A stretch of DNA of 64,000 bases, taken from assembly GCF_047948215.1 (NCBI RefSeq), contig NC_134456.1, positions 197,606,034 to 197,670,033 on the forward strand, in the 5' to 3' direction. Positions 20,974 to 31,993 of this stretch are shown in pieces; the stretch's first letter is position 1; every line of letters begins with the position of its first letter. The notes beneath the pieces are model-generated. The model did no database searches. It was not told the origin of the DNA and was given only the letters and a program-made list of their open reading frames with translations. Made by a program: the position numbers and the translations under genes. This stretch comes from Lycorma delicatula (lineage: Eukaryota; Arthropoda; Insecta; Hemiptera; Fulgoridae).

Positions 20974-21270
20974 TATAGTTGCGTGAAAATACAGAGAGAT
21001 TTTTTGGAAAAAAAACAGCTGTAGTTTTCCATTGCTTTCAGCTGCGCAGTACTCAGAAGACTGAGTGATGTTGATATGGCCGTTTAAGTCATTGTGAATC
21101 ACGCCCCTAACTACTGAAAGAGCTGCTGCCCTCTTTCAAGAATCATTCCTTAGTCTGGCTCTCAACAGATACCTCTCCGATATGGTTGCACCTTCGGTCC
21201 AGCTACTCTATCCCTGAGCACTCAAGCCCCCTCACCAACGGCAAGGTCTCATGATTCATAGAGGGCGTTT
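20974..21270 (-). promoter_or_regulatory. probable 5' UTR / internal promoter region of the LINE family
   Basis: Directly upstream of the LINE ATG, the frame stays open for about 50 codons back to a TGA but has no other ATG, so this is leader sequence. It is less AT-rich than the surroundings (for example GAGGGCAGCAGCTC and CTTGCCGTTGGTGAGGGG). Copy 1 lacks it. Assignment to the element is an inference from position; comparison with other genomic copies would fix the border. Confidence 0.5.
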
Positions 21271-23393
21271 TGATTATTTATTAAATAAATTTAATAAATT
21301 GATAAAATAATAATAACCATGGAAACAGAAAATTACAATTGTTTAATTTTTTTGGACATAAAAGTGTATAATAATAAAATAAAATTAGATATATTTCATA
21401 AACCTTCTTCAAACGATACAATAAATAAATACAATTCATTTCATTCGTGTTCCCAAAAGATGGCTGTTTTTACCATTATAAATATATAAATATTTATATA
21501 TATATATATATATATACCATATATAAATTATTACCAGAAAAATACTGAAAAAATACATATAAAAAATGAATACACGCCATGTAGTCAAAAAAATCAGAAG
21601 ATTTTACAAAAAAATTAACATATGACCGGCGTATACTACAAATACAAATTTACAAATTTTTGTAACTCAGAGGATTTAAATGGTAAAATCATCAGAGTTT
21701 ACAAAAATTGGATCTTCTGCAAAATTGGATTTGTCTGTTGTTTAATAGATAGAATAAAACTTAGTGAAGGTCAATAATAAAAACTTACCTTTAAAAACAC
21801 TATTTCTTTTAAAAAAATGTGGCAAAGAATATAGTAATGATGACATTTGTTTTGATCTAATGTATGTGCGCAGCAGAAATAAAGCAAATATCATAATTAC
21901 ATCATACGATTAACCAGTTAATTTGACCAGTTTCTATTAATATTTTCAGAAATTAATTTTATAATTTTTTTTTAACCTTAACATAGGCCTAAATTTACTA
22001 CGTTTAATGCGATAAGATTTACCAAAAATTCATTTAAAAAACCCAATAAAAATAAAAGATCATAGAGTTTCTGTAAAAGAAAACCTTTATTTGAATAGTA
22101 ATTTAGATTTTTTTTAAATAGTATACTAATTTTTTCTGCCCAATGCAGATGTAAGCAATCCGGGTAGTCAATCGTCCGAAAAATTGGCGTTTGGCATTTT
22201 TTTAAAATCAACGTCCAATTTTAAATTTCAGTAACTTTATGAACAGTATGTTTAATTTTATAATAGAATAAATAATAAAATTAATAAGCCTATTTTGTAT
22301 CTTGAAAACTTTTTCTGATTTTTTGAGATAGATAAGTTAACCTACTTTTTTTCTTAATATCAGTCTAAATACCTATCGGTGCCAAACAATGATTACTATC
22401 ATTAAACAAAATGGCCTGTTATCTTATTGATATTATCTTATTCATTCAAACAATCAGCCTATTTTTTATCTTGAAAACTTGTTCTGATTTTTTGAGAGAG
22501 CCCAATGAGATGATATACTTCAGACAGGAATATAAGCATAAATATTTAATAATGATGACCGTCTTAGGAATTTATTAAGGCACTTCAAAATAAAATGCAA
22601 ATGAAATCAATTTGATCATCCCAAGCAAATCTGCCAAGTACAAAAACAATAGTTACAAAATTTTACTTTCACTTTATGGGAAACAAAATTACAATCACTG
22701 TAATTAAGTGAAATTCTTTCCATGTGATAGCAATAGAATTTGTTACCTGAGAAGCACAATGCAATAGTTTTATTTAAATTTAAAATTAGATGATTACAAT
22801 TCATCTATATGATTAATTTTAACTGCTAACACAGAATTTTCAAGTCCTTTTAAATAATTATCTTCAGATATAGATAAAGTTGTGTCATCTGCACAGTAAT
22901 AGCAATGAGAATGGTTCAAAATTTAAGGCAGATATTTAATAAGAAAAAAAAATCAAGGAACAGAAAACACTTCTTTGTGATATTCAGCATTCTCATCTTG
23001 AAGTAAAGATCTACATTTCACAAGTTTATTCTTATAAAAAAAAAGAAATGTTAACCACCTGTTAGTGATTGGTGATTGATAACTAACCAGTCGTAAGCAG
23101 TTCCCTTGACACTACAGCTACAAAGTTTTCCTTCAGTAAAAATTGTAGAACTCATTAAAATCGCAAAAATGTAAAATGAAATCTTTTTGTTATCTGTGCT
23201 ATTTAAATATTGTATAAAAACTGAGAAATGACTGAGTGATAGACAATTTTTTCTTAAAACCATGCAGAAAATTTGTCAATACATGTTTTTCAAGAAATGT
23301 TAAATCTATTTTTCAAAAAGGACAATATAACCTTTTATTTAACAATTGTTGAAATGTTTTCATTTCATACAATTCACATTGTGTGTGCGTGTG
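21271..23393. other. unassigned AT-rich intergenic DNA
   Basis: Apart from a TA run near 21496-21516 and the 45-bp direct repeat at 22285-22499, nothing is recognised. The open frames here are short and lack family signatures. Confidence 0.45.
22285..22499. repeat. direct repeat of about 45 bp
   Basis: The block at 22285-22329 recurs at 22455-22499 with three or four differences. Both contain AGCCTATTTTxTATCTTGAAAACTT followed by TCTGATTTTTTGAGA. This is a local duplication with 170-bp spacing and no recognised function. Confidence 0.65.
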
Positions 23394-23629
<236 letters not shown>

Positions 23630-23640
23630 ATATGTATCTG

Positions 23641-24080
23641 ATCAACCTAAGTACAGAATTAAAAAATAAAATAAAGTAGGATGACACTTACCTTATTCCA
23701 ATATGCATGCAAGAGTGCTTTCACAAATTACTCGCATCATCAGTTGCTCCACATAAACTTTTACAAATATTAGTTTCAAATTACATATTAGAATCACAAT
23801 TAAAAATAATTTTATATTATGCTTAAGATTTAAAATTCTTAAAAATTCCTTCCTCCAAATTGAAATTAAAATCAAAAATAAAAACAAAACTTTTTTTATA
23901 TATATATTTTTTTTAAATCAATTTTTTTAAGAATCATACTCCTCTGTACTATATACAAACAAATACATGTATTTTATAACATCAACCAAAGTACAGAATA
24001 TATAAAGTAGGATGGATTACCTTATTCCACTATATATGCAGGAGTGATTTTGCGATTTACTCGCATCAGCTGCATTACAT
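23641..24080. repeat. diverged local duplication, two units about 340 bp apart
   Basis: Unit one (about 23641-23765) and unit two (about 23982-24080) share AAGTAGGATG, TTACCTTATTCCA, GCAAGAGTG or GCAGGAGTG, and ATTTACTCGCATCA-type blocks in the same order. The spacing suggests an old tandem duplication. No coding content is seen. Confidence 0.6.
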
Positions 24081-26450
24081 ATTCATCTCAAATTGCATTA
24101 CAAACTTCATAAAACATAATAACATATCATGCTTTATTTATTTTATTTAAAATTTAAAACCTTTCATCTTTTTATGTTTTTTTTATTTTAAACTTTTATT
24201 CAATTAAATTATAACAATATTTAAAAATATGAAAATTAATTAAAATTAACATTAAAAATTAAATAGTAAAAATTTTTACCTATGTAAAAATATGACATCA
24301 AGGCATAAAATCAAATTAAAAATCAAACAAAAATAATTTTAAGTAAAGTAATTATGCATGTTGTCCAATTAACTGACAATATTTAATTATGAATTAATTA
24401 TAATTATGAATTATGAATATATATATATATATTCATGTGTATGTGTGTGTGTGTGTTAGTGTTTTCAATTATGCAACATCAATTGTTCCTAACATCTAAT
24501 TAGTTTATTATATGGAAAGACAATTTTACTGACAATTATTTTTTTATTTATTTATTACTTCCATTACCAACTCAGCATTTCCCTGCTTATCCCTTTTAAC
24601 CCACAATTTTTACCAGTATATATGGAGACAGTGACCCTCAATAATGCAGTTAAAAGACGGCTGACAGCACAACTATCTTATAAACAATTTGTACAATGGG
24701 TTTGCATGACTCTGAACATGAAATATTAACAAACATGTCACGTAAACAGAAACATTAACAATGAACTGAAACAAATAATTTTTTTTTAAATGTCAATGAC
24801 ACATGATAAACCTGGATGAATAAGTTTCATATAACACACAAAATCAATTATCATAATTATGTATTTATTATTGCAACATATAAAATTTAGTTTACATTTC
24901 TCATGCTCTTATGGATGTTTGTAAGAAATTAAGATTTAATCATTTTCTTGTCCATAACAACCAACAATGAGCATTACACAAAACTGAATATTTTAAAAAT
25001 AAAAATAAACTGAATTAAAAATACTTAATTAAATATTCTAAAGCTACATCACAACATTTTCAGCTACACGTATATAGAGTTTTTTTATGATTTCGAGTGG
25101 TTTATCCATCATCCCTAGAAAAAAGATTTTAAATACTGCAGATAATCATCACATTACATGTTACACAAAAATATATGTTTAAATTCTTTTTATTATTAGA
25201 TTTTTAGCTCTGATATTCCAATTTTATGATAGATTTAAAAATTTTATCATAAAACAGGTTCAATCTGGGACTTTCTGGAACATATATTACATTTATAATT
25301 TATTTTTTTATCAATTAGACTATGAGAATGGGGATATTTTGTTAAACTTAGTAGAGAAGGGATAATATAACGTATCATGATGCAACATGCATAATAGATG
25401 TCATAACAGATGGTCAAAAGTGTAATTAAATTACACTTTTAACCAAATGACAAGTATTTTAATAATTAAAATATAGATTGTATAATATTATATTGGCTTT
25501 TTTTTTAGTTAATCAGTTGTGAAAGACTAATTATGGAGTACCTCTATTAACTTTAATAAAATGAATCATCAGTAGGAACTTTGTGAAAGGAAAATCATAC
25601 ACTGTCATATCATATTTTTATTTTGTGTGGAATTTGCATTGGAAAATGGGAGTTAAATTTACTTAATTTTAGTTTTCAAAACCCAGACACAAAAATTCAT
25701 AAAAGAACTTATTTGAATCAAATATATTGAAAGTTATTTGTACCTTATTTTTACCAAATGTCTTCAATGTTCTTACATACAACCCATAAACATTTTACTC
25801 TTTTGAGGAGGAATAACTACATTACAGTTATAAATTGCATCTACCCCTTCAGGTGTCTTCTTCTTCAACCCAAATTACAAATAAAAATAGCAGTTTCTAT
25901 GTAATTTCTCGAAGAAGTTATACAACAAATGAAGTCTGCACATACCTAAGTATTACTATTTACATTTAATATACTGATGGCACTGTATACAAAACCAGCA
26001 CACACTCTAGCACAGTTGCTACTTCATCCCTAAAACCGATAGGGGGTTATGGACAACCTGTTATTAAACATTTATGGTTTGGTAGTTACAATGCATTTAT
26101 AATTTGCAAAACCCAGTTATGAATATGCCATGTGTGGTGTTCTTGGGTAACCTGTTTGAACACAGAACACATCCATCTAATAATGAAGTCCACATTTTTA
26201 TTTTTCATTCACACATCTTGTTTGCATACTGTCACAAGAAATATGTTGGTATTATGATAAAATTAAGCAGTAATATGTACCGTTTCCAACCATTGCATTG
26301 CTTATACGTTCTTAGCACAGCAGAATACAACATGAACTTTTTTATCACTCTATTATGTTAGGATATGTTATTAAACAGCTATACCATAAAATAACATATA
26401 ATTAGTTTAATAATCTAATACTAATTTTTTATTTTTATTTTAGACAACCA
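24081..26450. other. unassigned AT-rich intergenic DNA
   Basis: No gene was found. TA and TG dinucleotide runs occur near 24418-24456. The 85-codon frame at 26104-26361 shows no recognisable family. Confidence 0.45.
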
Positions 26451-26701
26451 TTATTTGTCCACATTATCTTTACAGCCATCAATGACCTGGTTCACATGGA
26501 TTTGTTTCTTGTTTTGGGTCAAATACAATTCTTCTAATAAATTTATAGCTCCCAATCAAAAATCTAACATCAAATTATTCTGCATATAGGTGCTACAGTA
26601 ACACTGTACCTTTTGCCGATTTATTTTATTTTAAAGTTTTTTAACTGTTCAGTAAACAGTAATAAGTAATAACAAACAATAATTTTTTTATTTTCATATT
26701 A
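26451..26701 (-). repeat. unidentified dispersed repeat X, copy 1 (inverted)
   Basis: The reverse complement of this stretch matches 28336-28597 along its length: GCAAAAGGTACAGTG, then TGCAGAATAATTTG, GATTGGGAG, TGTATTTGACCCAAAACAA and ACAAATCCATGT. The two copies face each other about 1.65 kb apart. No protein family was recognised, although short frames are partly shared. Confidence 0.75.
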
Positions 26702-26750
26702 ATCTTTTAATTCAATAATAATATATTTATCTTTTAATTGCTTAAACAAT

Positions 26751-26850
26751 AGTTTAAATCAGGGATGTCTTCTTCAAACTTTGTTTACCATATTTATTAA
26801 TGACTTGCATGAGATTATAAAGCACAAGTATGGGCTGTAGTGCCAAAGAG
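26751..26850 (+). pseudogene. LINE reverse transcriptase fragment, very short
   Basis: One plus-strand frame reads NQGCLLQTLFTIFINDLHEI, which resembles the RT motif R/PQGC-LSPTLFNIFINDL of non-LTR retrotransposons. Flanking sequence cannot be followed with confidence. A chance match is possible, but the string agrees at many motif positions. Confidence 0.45.
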
Positions 26851-28335
26851 GAAATAGAAAATTTTCAGAGATCTTAGCTAGAAAAAATTCTTTGTTTACC
26901 TATACACTCTAAACTACATTCTCGACTTTGAAACTAATACTGAACTTAAAATTGACTTTATACTGGATGTTCATTTAAAATATACTCTGAGAGTTTTAAA
27001 TCTGCTGGATTGTTGGTTAACTATACTATAACAGAAGAAGTTACTAGGAACAAGGTAGAGTAGTTTAAAGCACAGCAGCTATTAGCAGAAAAACGTAGGT
27101 GTGAATTCAATGTAAGGAGAACAAATCACTACAGGAACTAGATGAAAAGGCTTATAGGTGAGATAAGGATGTAACCAGGAATGAGCAGTTAGAAAGTCAA
27201 AGTTTTCTCAAAATTTACTAAAGGTTAAATATTTAATTGAGGGATGGGGTGTATACAATGGATGATAATAAAAGATTTTATGAATATGTTATTTAGAACC
27301 AAGTCAGCCATGCTGCATCACACTTTTCAAAGAAATGAATTTACTAGAATTTATTAGTTTTATAATAACGGGGAGAAGCAGGATACTATGAATTTCAAAG
27401 GTAGAAATTAGATTAACATGTAAAATTAGATGTAGATTAGATTTTAATTTCATATAAAATTATATCAGCATGGTTTAGTAAAGAAAGACTAACAATGGAA
27501 GAAGAAAAAATATACCAAATGGACAGATAAACTGGTATAATCTATTTGGATATACTTTCAGAGGCTATAAGGTACAGAAGGGAGTTGACAGGTGAAACGA
27601 TTATGTTGAAGACAAGTTATATTTTTCATTGCTGTTTAGGGTCAAAAGATTTGTGTTTATTTTACGCCCATTTGGAGTGAAAGATCTTTGTTCATAATCT
27701 TTAGATTGTAATATTAACCTTAACTTTATGACTGATGTTTACCTTAAAACTGGTTGCGATATTAAATGCACCTTGCTAAATTAAAGTTTGTTTTTTTAAG
27801 TTTTATTTTATTCATTAATCTCCAGAGCTTCATTCTGAAGAGATATAAATAGATTTAGTTTCCAGCTTGGTAGATGGTTATAGCTGCCATTATGGTTATA
27901 GGCTAGCTATGCCTAACAGTGCTTTAATTTTAAGTAATAACTATTTGTGTAGGTAAAACTATATTTTGTTTTGTATAAAAGCAACTGTATGGAGTCGTAA
28001 TATTTTTTTTTAGGAATTTTGTTTGTAATAAACAATTTGTTTGTTATTAACAAACACTTTTATTATTATTATTTCTTCTCAAAAAGTACCCACCGCAACT
28101 CAGATACTGTCATTGCCTGCAAACAACTAATAATTTGTATTGCTTCTTATCCACATCCAATCATTATACTAATGATACTTTTAGTACCTGTTACCAGGCA
28201 ATTCATCTGATGGTCACAGCTAGGCTCGCAATTCAAAAGGCAGCATGAAATATAACTTACTTTTCTAATAAGAAAGCAACACAAAAAAAAAAAATATTCT
28301 CTGTAAAAAATGGATTTAATTTATATTAAAAATAA
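26851..28335. other. unassigned interval inside the inverted repeat X pair
   Basis: This DNA lies between the two facing copies of repeat X. Apart from the RT-like scrap at its left edge no coding motif could be read. It might be the interior of an old element, but there is no positive evidence. Confidence 0.35.
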
Positions 28336-28597
28336 ATATGAAAATACATAATTATTGATTATTATTATTTATTATTGAACAGTTAAAAGGCTTTAAAAGA
28401 AAGAAAATCAGCAAAAGGTACAGTGATATTGTAGACTACATGCAGAATAATTTGTTGTTAGTTTTATGATTGGGAGTTATATATTTTTTAGAAGGACTGT
28501 ATTTGACCCAAAACAAAAAACAAATCCATGTAAACCAGGTCAACAATGGCTGACAGCTGTCTGTAAAGATAATATGGACAAACAATGGTTGTCGAAA
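28336..28597 (+). repeat. unidentified dispersed repeat X, copy 2
   Basis: This is the direct-orientation partner of the inverted copy at 26451-26701. It runs straight into the tRNA-like repeat copy at 28598-29220. A third, shorter piece in the inverted orientation is at about 31033-31110 (CACTGTACCTTTTGC and flanking TTTTTTATTTT, AATAAGTAATA). Confidence 0.7.
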
Positions 28598-29220
28598 ATA
28601 AAAAATCTGATGTGGACAACAACACATGACTTCCTTCTACAGCTATTAAATTACATACACATTTTTTTTTAAATGAAAAGTACATAAAATTTTATTTTAT
28701 TAACAGCTTCTGATATTTTTTCATTTTTTTTTATAGTTATTATTGAATTATTATTTATCGTAATCTTTTGTTAGAATCAGAGGTTAATAATTATTAATAA
28801 ATCAGTATATTTAAATTAAAAAAAAGGAGATGAGGTCTGATTCGAACCAATGTGCCTTCCACTTGTAAGACCCAAGTATTTCATTAATTGAAATTTCATT
28901 TGGCTATAGAACCAATGAAAATAAATGCCACTTATTATTATATATCACTGAAAAGCTCTCAATGAGGGCTTATTACTGCAGTTATGAAAAAGTCCAAAAT
29001 CCAGATTTATTTGGAATTTGAGCTTTTTTGGACACATTTGGTACAGTCGATTGCAATCAAAAGGGGTTACTCAACTAGAAGTTACAACAGTCCTAAATCC
29101 AAACTTTCAACATCTGACGACTAATTGTTTTTTCAGTTATGCAAAGCACATACATACACATGTACAGATGTCACGCCGAAACTGATCAAACTGGATATTT
29201 CGACGTTGAAATCTGAAAAT
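28598..29220. mobile_element. 0.67-kb repeat with tRNA-like core, copy 2
   Basis: This copy is clearly similar to 8188-8892, for example GAGTCTGATTCGAACCAATGTGCC, AAAGCTCTCAATGAGGGCTT, CAGTCGATTGCAATC and CATACAGATGTCACGCCGAAAC-like blocks in the same order. The left end ACTTCCTTCTAC (from 28629) has mutated and the right inverted end is missing. The right border runs into a perfect palindrome at 29203-29235. The B-box-like GGTTCGAATC is kept on the minus strand; the A box is degraded. Confidence 0.65.
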
Positions 29221-29235
29221 TTCAGATTTCAACGT
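29203..29235. repeat. perfect 16-bp palindrome with 1-nt loop
   Basis: ACGTTGAAATCTGAAA at 29203-29218 is followed by one base and then its exact reverse complement at 29220-29235. The left arm belongs to the tRNA-like repeat copy. The right arm is a copied-back inversion exactly where the repeat stops and the BEL/Pao fragment begins. Confidence 0.9.
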
Positions 29236-29735
29236 TATAAATTCCTGGTTTATAAATTTGAACAAAGGTTAGAAGTTCCGTTTATAAAAAATGGTATTTC
29301 TATTTTAGGAATAAATAATACACTTTCTCATTTTGAATATAGTGTATTGACATTACATTCTTTAAATATGAACTTTTCATTTCAATTGCCATGTGCTATT
29401 TTAACAGCAATAACAGATAGCGTACCAACATGTACCTTTGATATTTTGCATTTTAATTTTTCTCATAATCTGTTTTTTTGCAGATCCTGAATTTAACATA
29501 ACAAACAAAATTGACATACTTATTGGAGCACAATTTTACTTGAATTTTATTTTACCTACGAAGTTTATTCAAAACTTTAAATATCCTGTTCTCCAAGAAA
29601 CCAAATTGGGATATATTCTAAGTGGTTGCTATCCTATTAACTCTCAGAGCAATAATACCATTGCATCTTTTATTTTTCGAACAGATTCTATAAATCTTTC
29701 AACTGCACTTGAGAACTTCTAGAAAATTGAGAAAT
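29236..29735 (+). pseudogene. BEL/Pao retrotransposon aspartic protease fragment
   Basis: Two overlapping plus-strand frames make one relic. The first has VPFIKNGISILGINNTLSHF and NFSFQLPCAILTAITDSVPT. The second has ADPEFNITNKIDILIGAQFY, then ETKLGYILSGCYP. This is the pattern of the Pao peptidase A17 / DUF1758 region (ADPEF...IDLLLGAD...Q...LGWILSG). One frameshift near 29480 separates the halves. Neither LTRs nor RT are present. The fragment ends near 29735, next to a mariner relic. Confidence 0.72.
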
Positions 29736-29799
29736 CAATACAGATATTCTATTTATCCCCCCCTCTTTGGGGAATGACATACAGCTATGTATGTGGTTT

Positions 29800-31018
29800 T
29801 TGTATGTAGTGCCTTCATTACATTAAATGTAAATGCTTTTAACAATCTTCAAAGCGCCTCTGGAACACAATTTTTGGTACGGTATTTAGCTCCTTCAGCT
29901 ATTCTGTTTTTATCCCTTCAATGCTGTCAAAACTTCATCCTTTCATGGTTCTTTTCAGCTTAGGTAATAGGAAGAAGTCACAAGGAGCCGTGTCTGGCAA
30001 ATAAAGAGGCTGAGGCAACATAATGGTGTTGCTTTTGGCCAAAAATTCACAAACAAGCTGTGAAGTACGAGGAGATACATTATTGTGATGCAGTTGCCAT
30101 GAATTGTTTTGTCAGAAATCCAGGCATTTTTTTCGGACTGCTTCATACAAATGGCGTAGAACTTCCAGATACTAATTCTTATTGACTGTACAACCTGGTG
30201 GCAAAAACTCATGATATAGTAAGCCATTGAAATCAAAGAACACAGCGATCAGAACCTTCACATCTGATCGAACTTGAGAAGTATTTTTGGTCTTGGCTCT
30301 TCAGAAAACTACCATTAGGTCGATTAGGCCTAGTTTCGCCATCATACCCCTACATCCATATTTCATCACCAGTTATGAGCAGTTCTGAATCACTGTTCAG
30401 TTCATTCAGCAACTCCTGAGCAACATTCATTCAGCACTGATTTTGGTCAGATTTCAACAGTTTTGGAACAAATTTTGCTGCCACATGTTTCATGCCCAAA
30501 ACATCTGAAAAAATTGCTTGGCATGAGCCAAATAACATATTAACATCAACAACCTCTCTGACAGTAATTTGGCAAATTTCCATTATCATTTTCTTCACTT
30601 TTTTAACATTGTCACTGGTTGTTGATGTGCTGGGACAAACAGAGCACTTGTCATCTTCAACATCTTCAAGGCCATCTTGGAAACATTCTTACCACTTGTA
30701 AATGCTTGTTTTACGCATAGAAGAATTACCAAAAGCAACATTCAATATTTCTAATATTGTATTCTACTTTATTCCATTCTTAAAACAAAATTTAAAGCAA
30801 ATTCTTGTCCCATTTCTTTCACAAGTTAAAAATAATTGACCATAACAAAACACATGTAACCTTTTCGACAACCAACAATAAACTAAGCATCCAATATGAC
30901 CACCAGTGTAAACATACATTACAGATAAGTTACCAACACAACAACAAAAAATTGTTACAATTGGACTTATACAGCCCAGGAAATTAAAAACTCTGCATAT
31001 TTTTTTTATCAAACCTCA
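29800..31018 (-). pseudogene. mariner transposase relic with one recognisable end
   Basis: On the minus strand, joined across frames, one reads AAKFVPKLLKSDQNQ, ELLITGDEIWM (first catalytic Asp), a middle part, then NSWQLHHNNVSPRTSQLVCE (second Asp changed to Asn in HDN), LAKSNTIMLPQPLYLPDTAPCDFFLLPKLKRTMKG (third Asp, split here for reference only as PCDFF) and FEDC near 29850. Several stops and frameshifts are present. The right inverted end reads TATGAGGTTTGATAAAA on the minus strand with TA at 31019-31020. The left end was not found, so that side is probably truncated. Confidence 0.75.
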
Positions 31019-31032
31019 TATAGAGAACAGTA

Positions 31033-31110
31033 GGATCACTGTACCTTTTGCTATTTTTTTTATTTTCACATACTTTATATAAGTTTTTAATCATTTAATG
31101 CATAATAATA
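31033..31110 (-). repeat. repeat X, short third copy
   Basis: CACTGTACCTTTTGC followed by an AT-rich stretch ending in AATAATAAGTAATA resembles 26608-26680 in the same orientation. It directly adjoins the right end of the mariner relic, so the mariner may have landed next to or within a repeat X copy. Confidence 0.5.
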
Positions 31111-31787
31111 AGTAATACCAATCACTCAGTTTCAGATCTACTCTTTAAAAGACAATCAAATTTATTTTTCACAGAGAACAATAATTTCTTCTTTTTTTTG
31201 GTGTAAGTTTCTTTATGGAAAAGAAAATAATATTTCACCCTTCTTTACAAACTGGGATCCAGTTTGGGCCATAAGATGTATCCCCCAAAAATTGTCAGGC
31301 AATGAGTATCTGAGGTATGATAGGGTAATTTTTCACATTTTACCAATATATGTAAAAGGGCTTCAGCACTCATGGCTTAATACAGTTCATAGCTGCACAG
31401 CAGACAGAATTCTTTTAATTTTAAATACAAACCCTGTATACTTTTCAATGAAAATACAGCCCAATGATTCTACTTACTAACCAGTTATAAACAATGATAT
31501 AAAAAGAAAATGAATTCAAAGTAGATTACATTTTAATAAGAAAATTTTAAAAAATCAATATTATTGATTTAAATTATAAACATTTATATTTACAGTACTG
31601 TTGAATACATATAAATTATCTAATATCTACTATTTACAATTAACATTTCACTAAAAAAGTACATATGTATTTTTACAAATTAAAATTTTAATAAAAATTT
31701 ACTCAAACTGATTTGATTTAAATTCAAATTGATTTAACATAAAAGTAATTCCAGAACACAAAATAAAAACAATAACTGGCCTGTAGA

Positions 31788-31793
31788 TTTATT
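31788..31793 (-). terminator. candidate poly(A) signal of CWC22
   Basis: The minus strand reads AATAAA starting 13 nt after the TGA of the last CWC22 exon. This would make a very short 3' UTR. The motif is common by chance in such AT-rich DNA, so it is only a candidate. Confidence 0.4.
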
Positions 31794-31805
31794 AAGGCTC
31801 TATGA

Positions 31806-31993
31806 TCATCTTTTAGTTTTATGTTTTACATTTTGTGAACTTTTTAAATTTTTTGTTTTATTCTTATTTTTCTCTTTATTTTTCTCACTTTTTTCTTTAT
31901 TTACACGTTCTTTCAATTTCATTTGTTTACTTTGACTTGAATTCTTTTTATTTTTTCTCTTCCTCACACTATTATCTGATTCTGAAGATGATT
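31806..31993 (-). CDS. CWC22: CWC22 terminal exon: Lys-rich tail and stop
   Basis: The coding part has 188 nt. The split codon G+AA gives Glu, keeping the ESSSESDNS acidic/serine character across the junction. The peptide then becomes Lys/Asn/Arg-rich ([16 protein letters not shown] and similar) and ends KHKTKR before TGA at 31808-31806. A basic, low-complexity end is usual for CWC22, but this tail is much shorter than in human or fly. An unseen alternative 3' exon cannot be excluded. Confidence 0.82.

Larger units (their letters stand above)
18028..21270 (-). mobile_element. RTE-like LINE, copy 2, broken but longer at the 5' end
   Basis: This copy is closely similar to the LINE at 9465-12444 over its full length and lies in the same orientation, about 8.6 kb away. 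The A tail is 16 bases (18028-18043) and the stop is at 18048-18050. The ORF start corresponds to 20973. About 300 bp of further 5' sequence (20974 to about 21270) is probably the 5' UTR; its outer border is uncertain. No clear target-site duplication was found. Confidence 0.85.
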
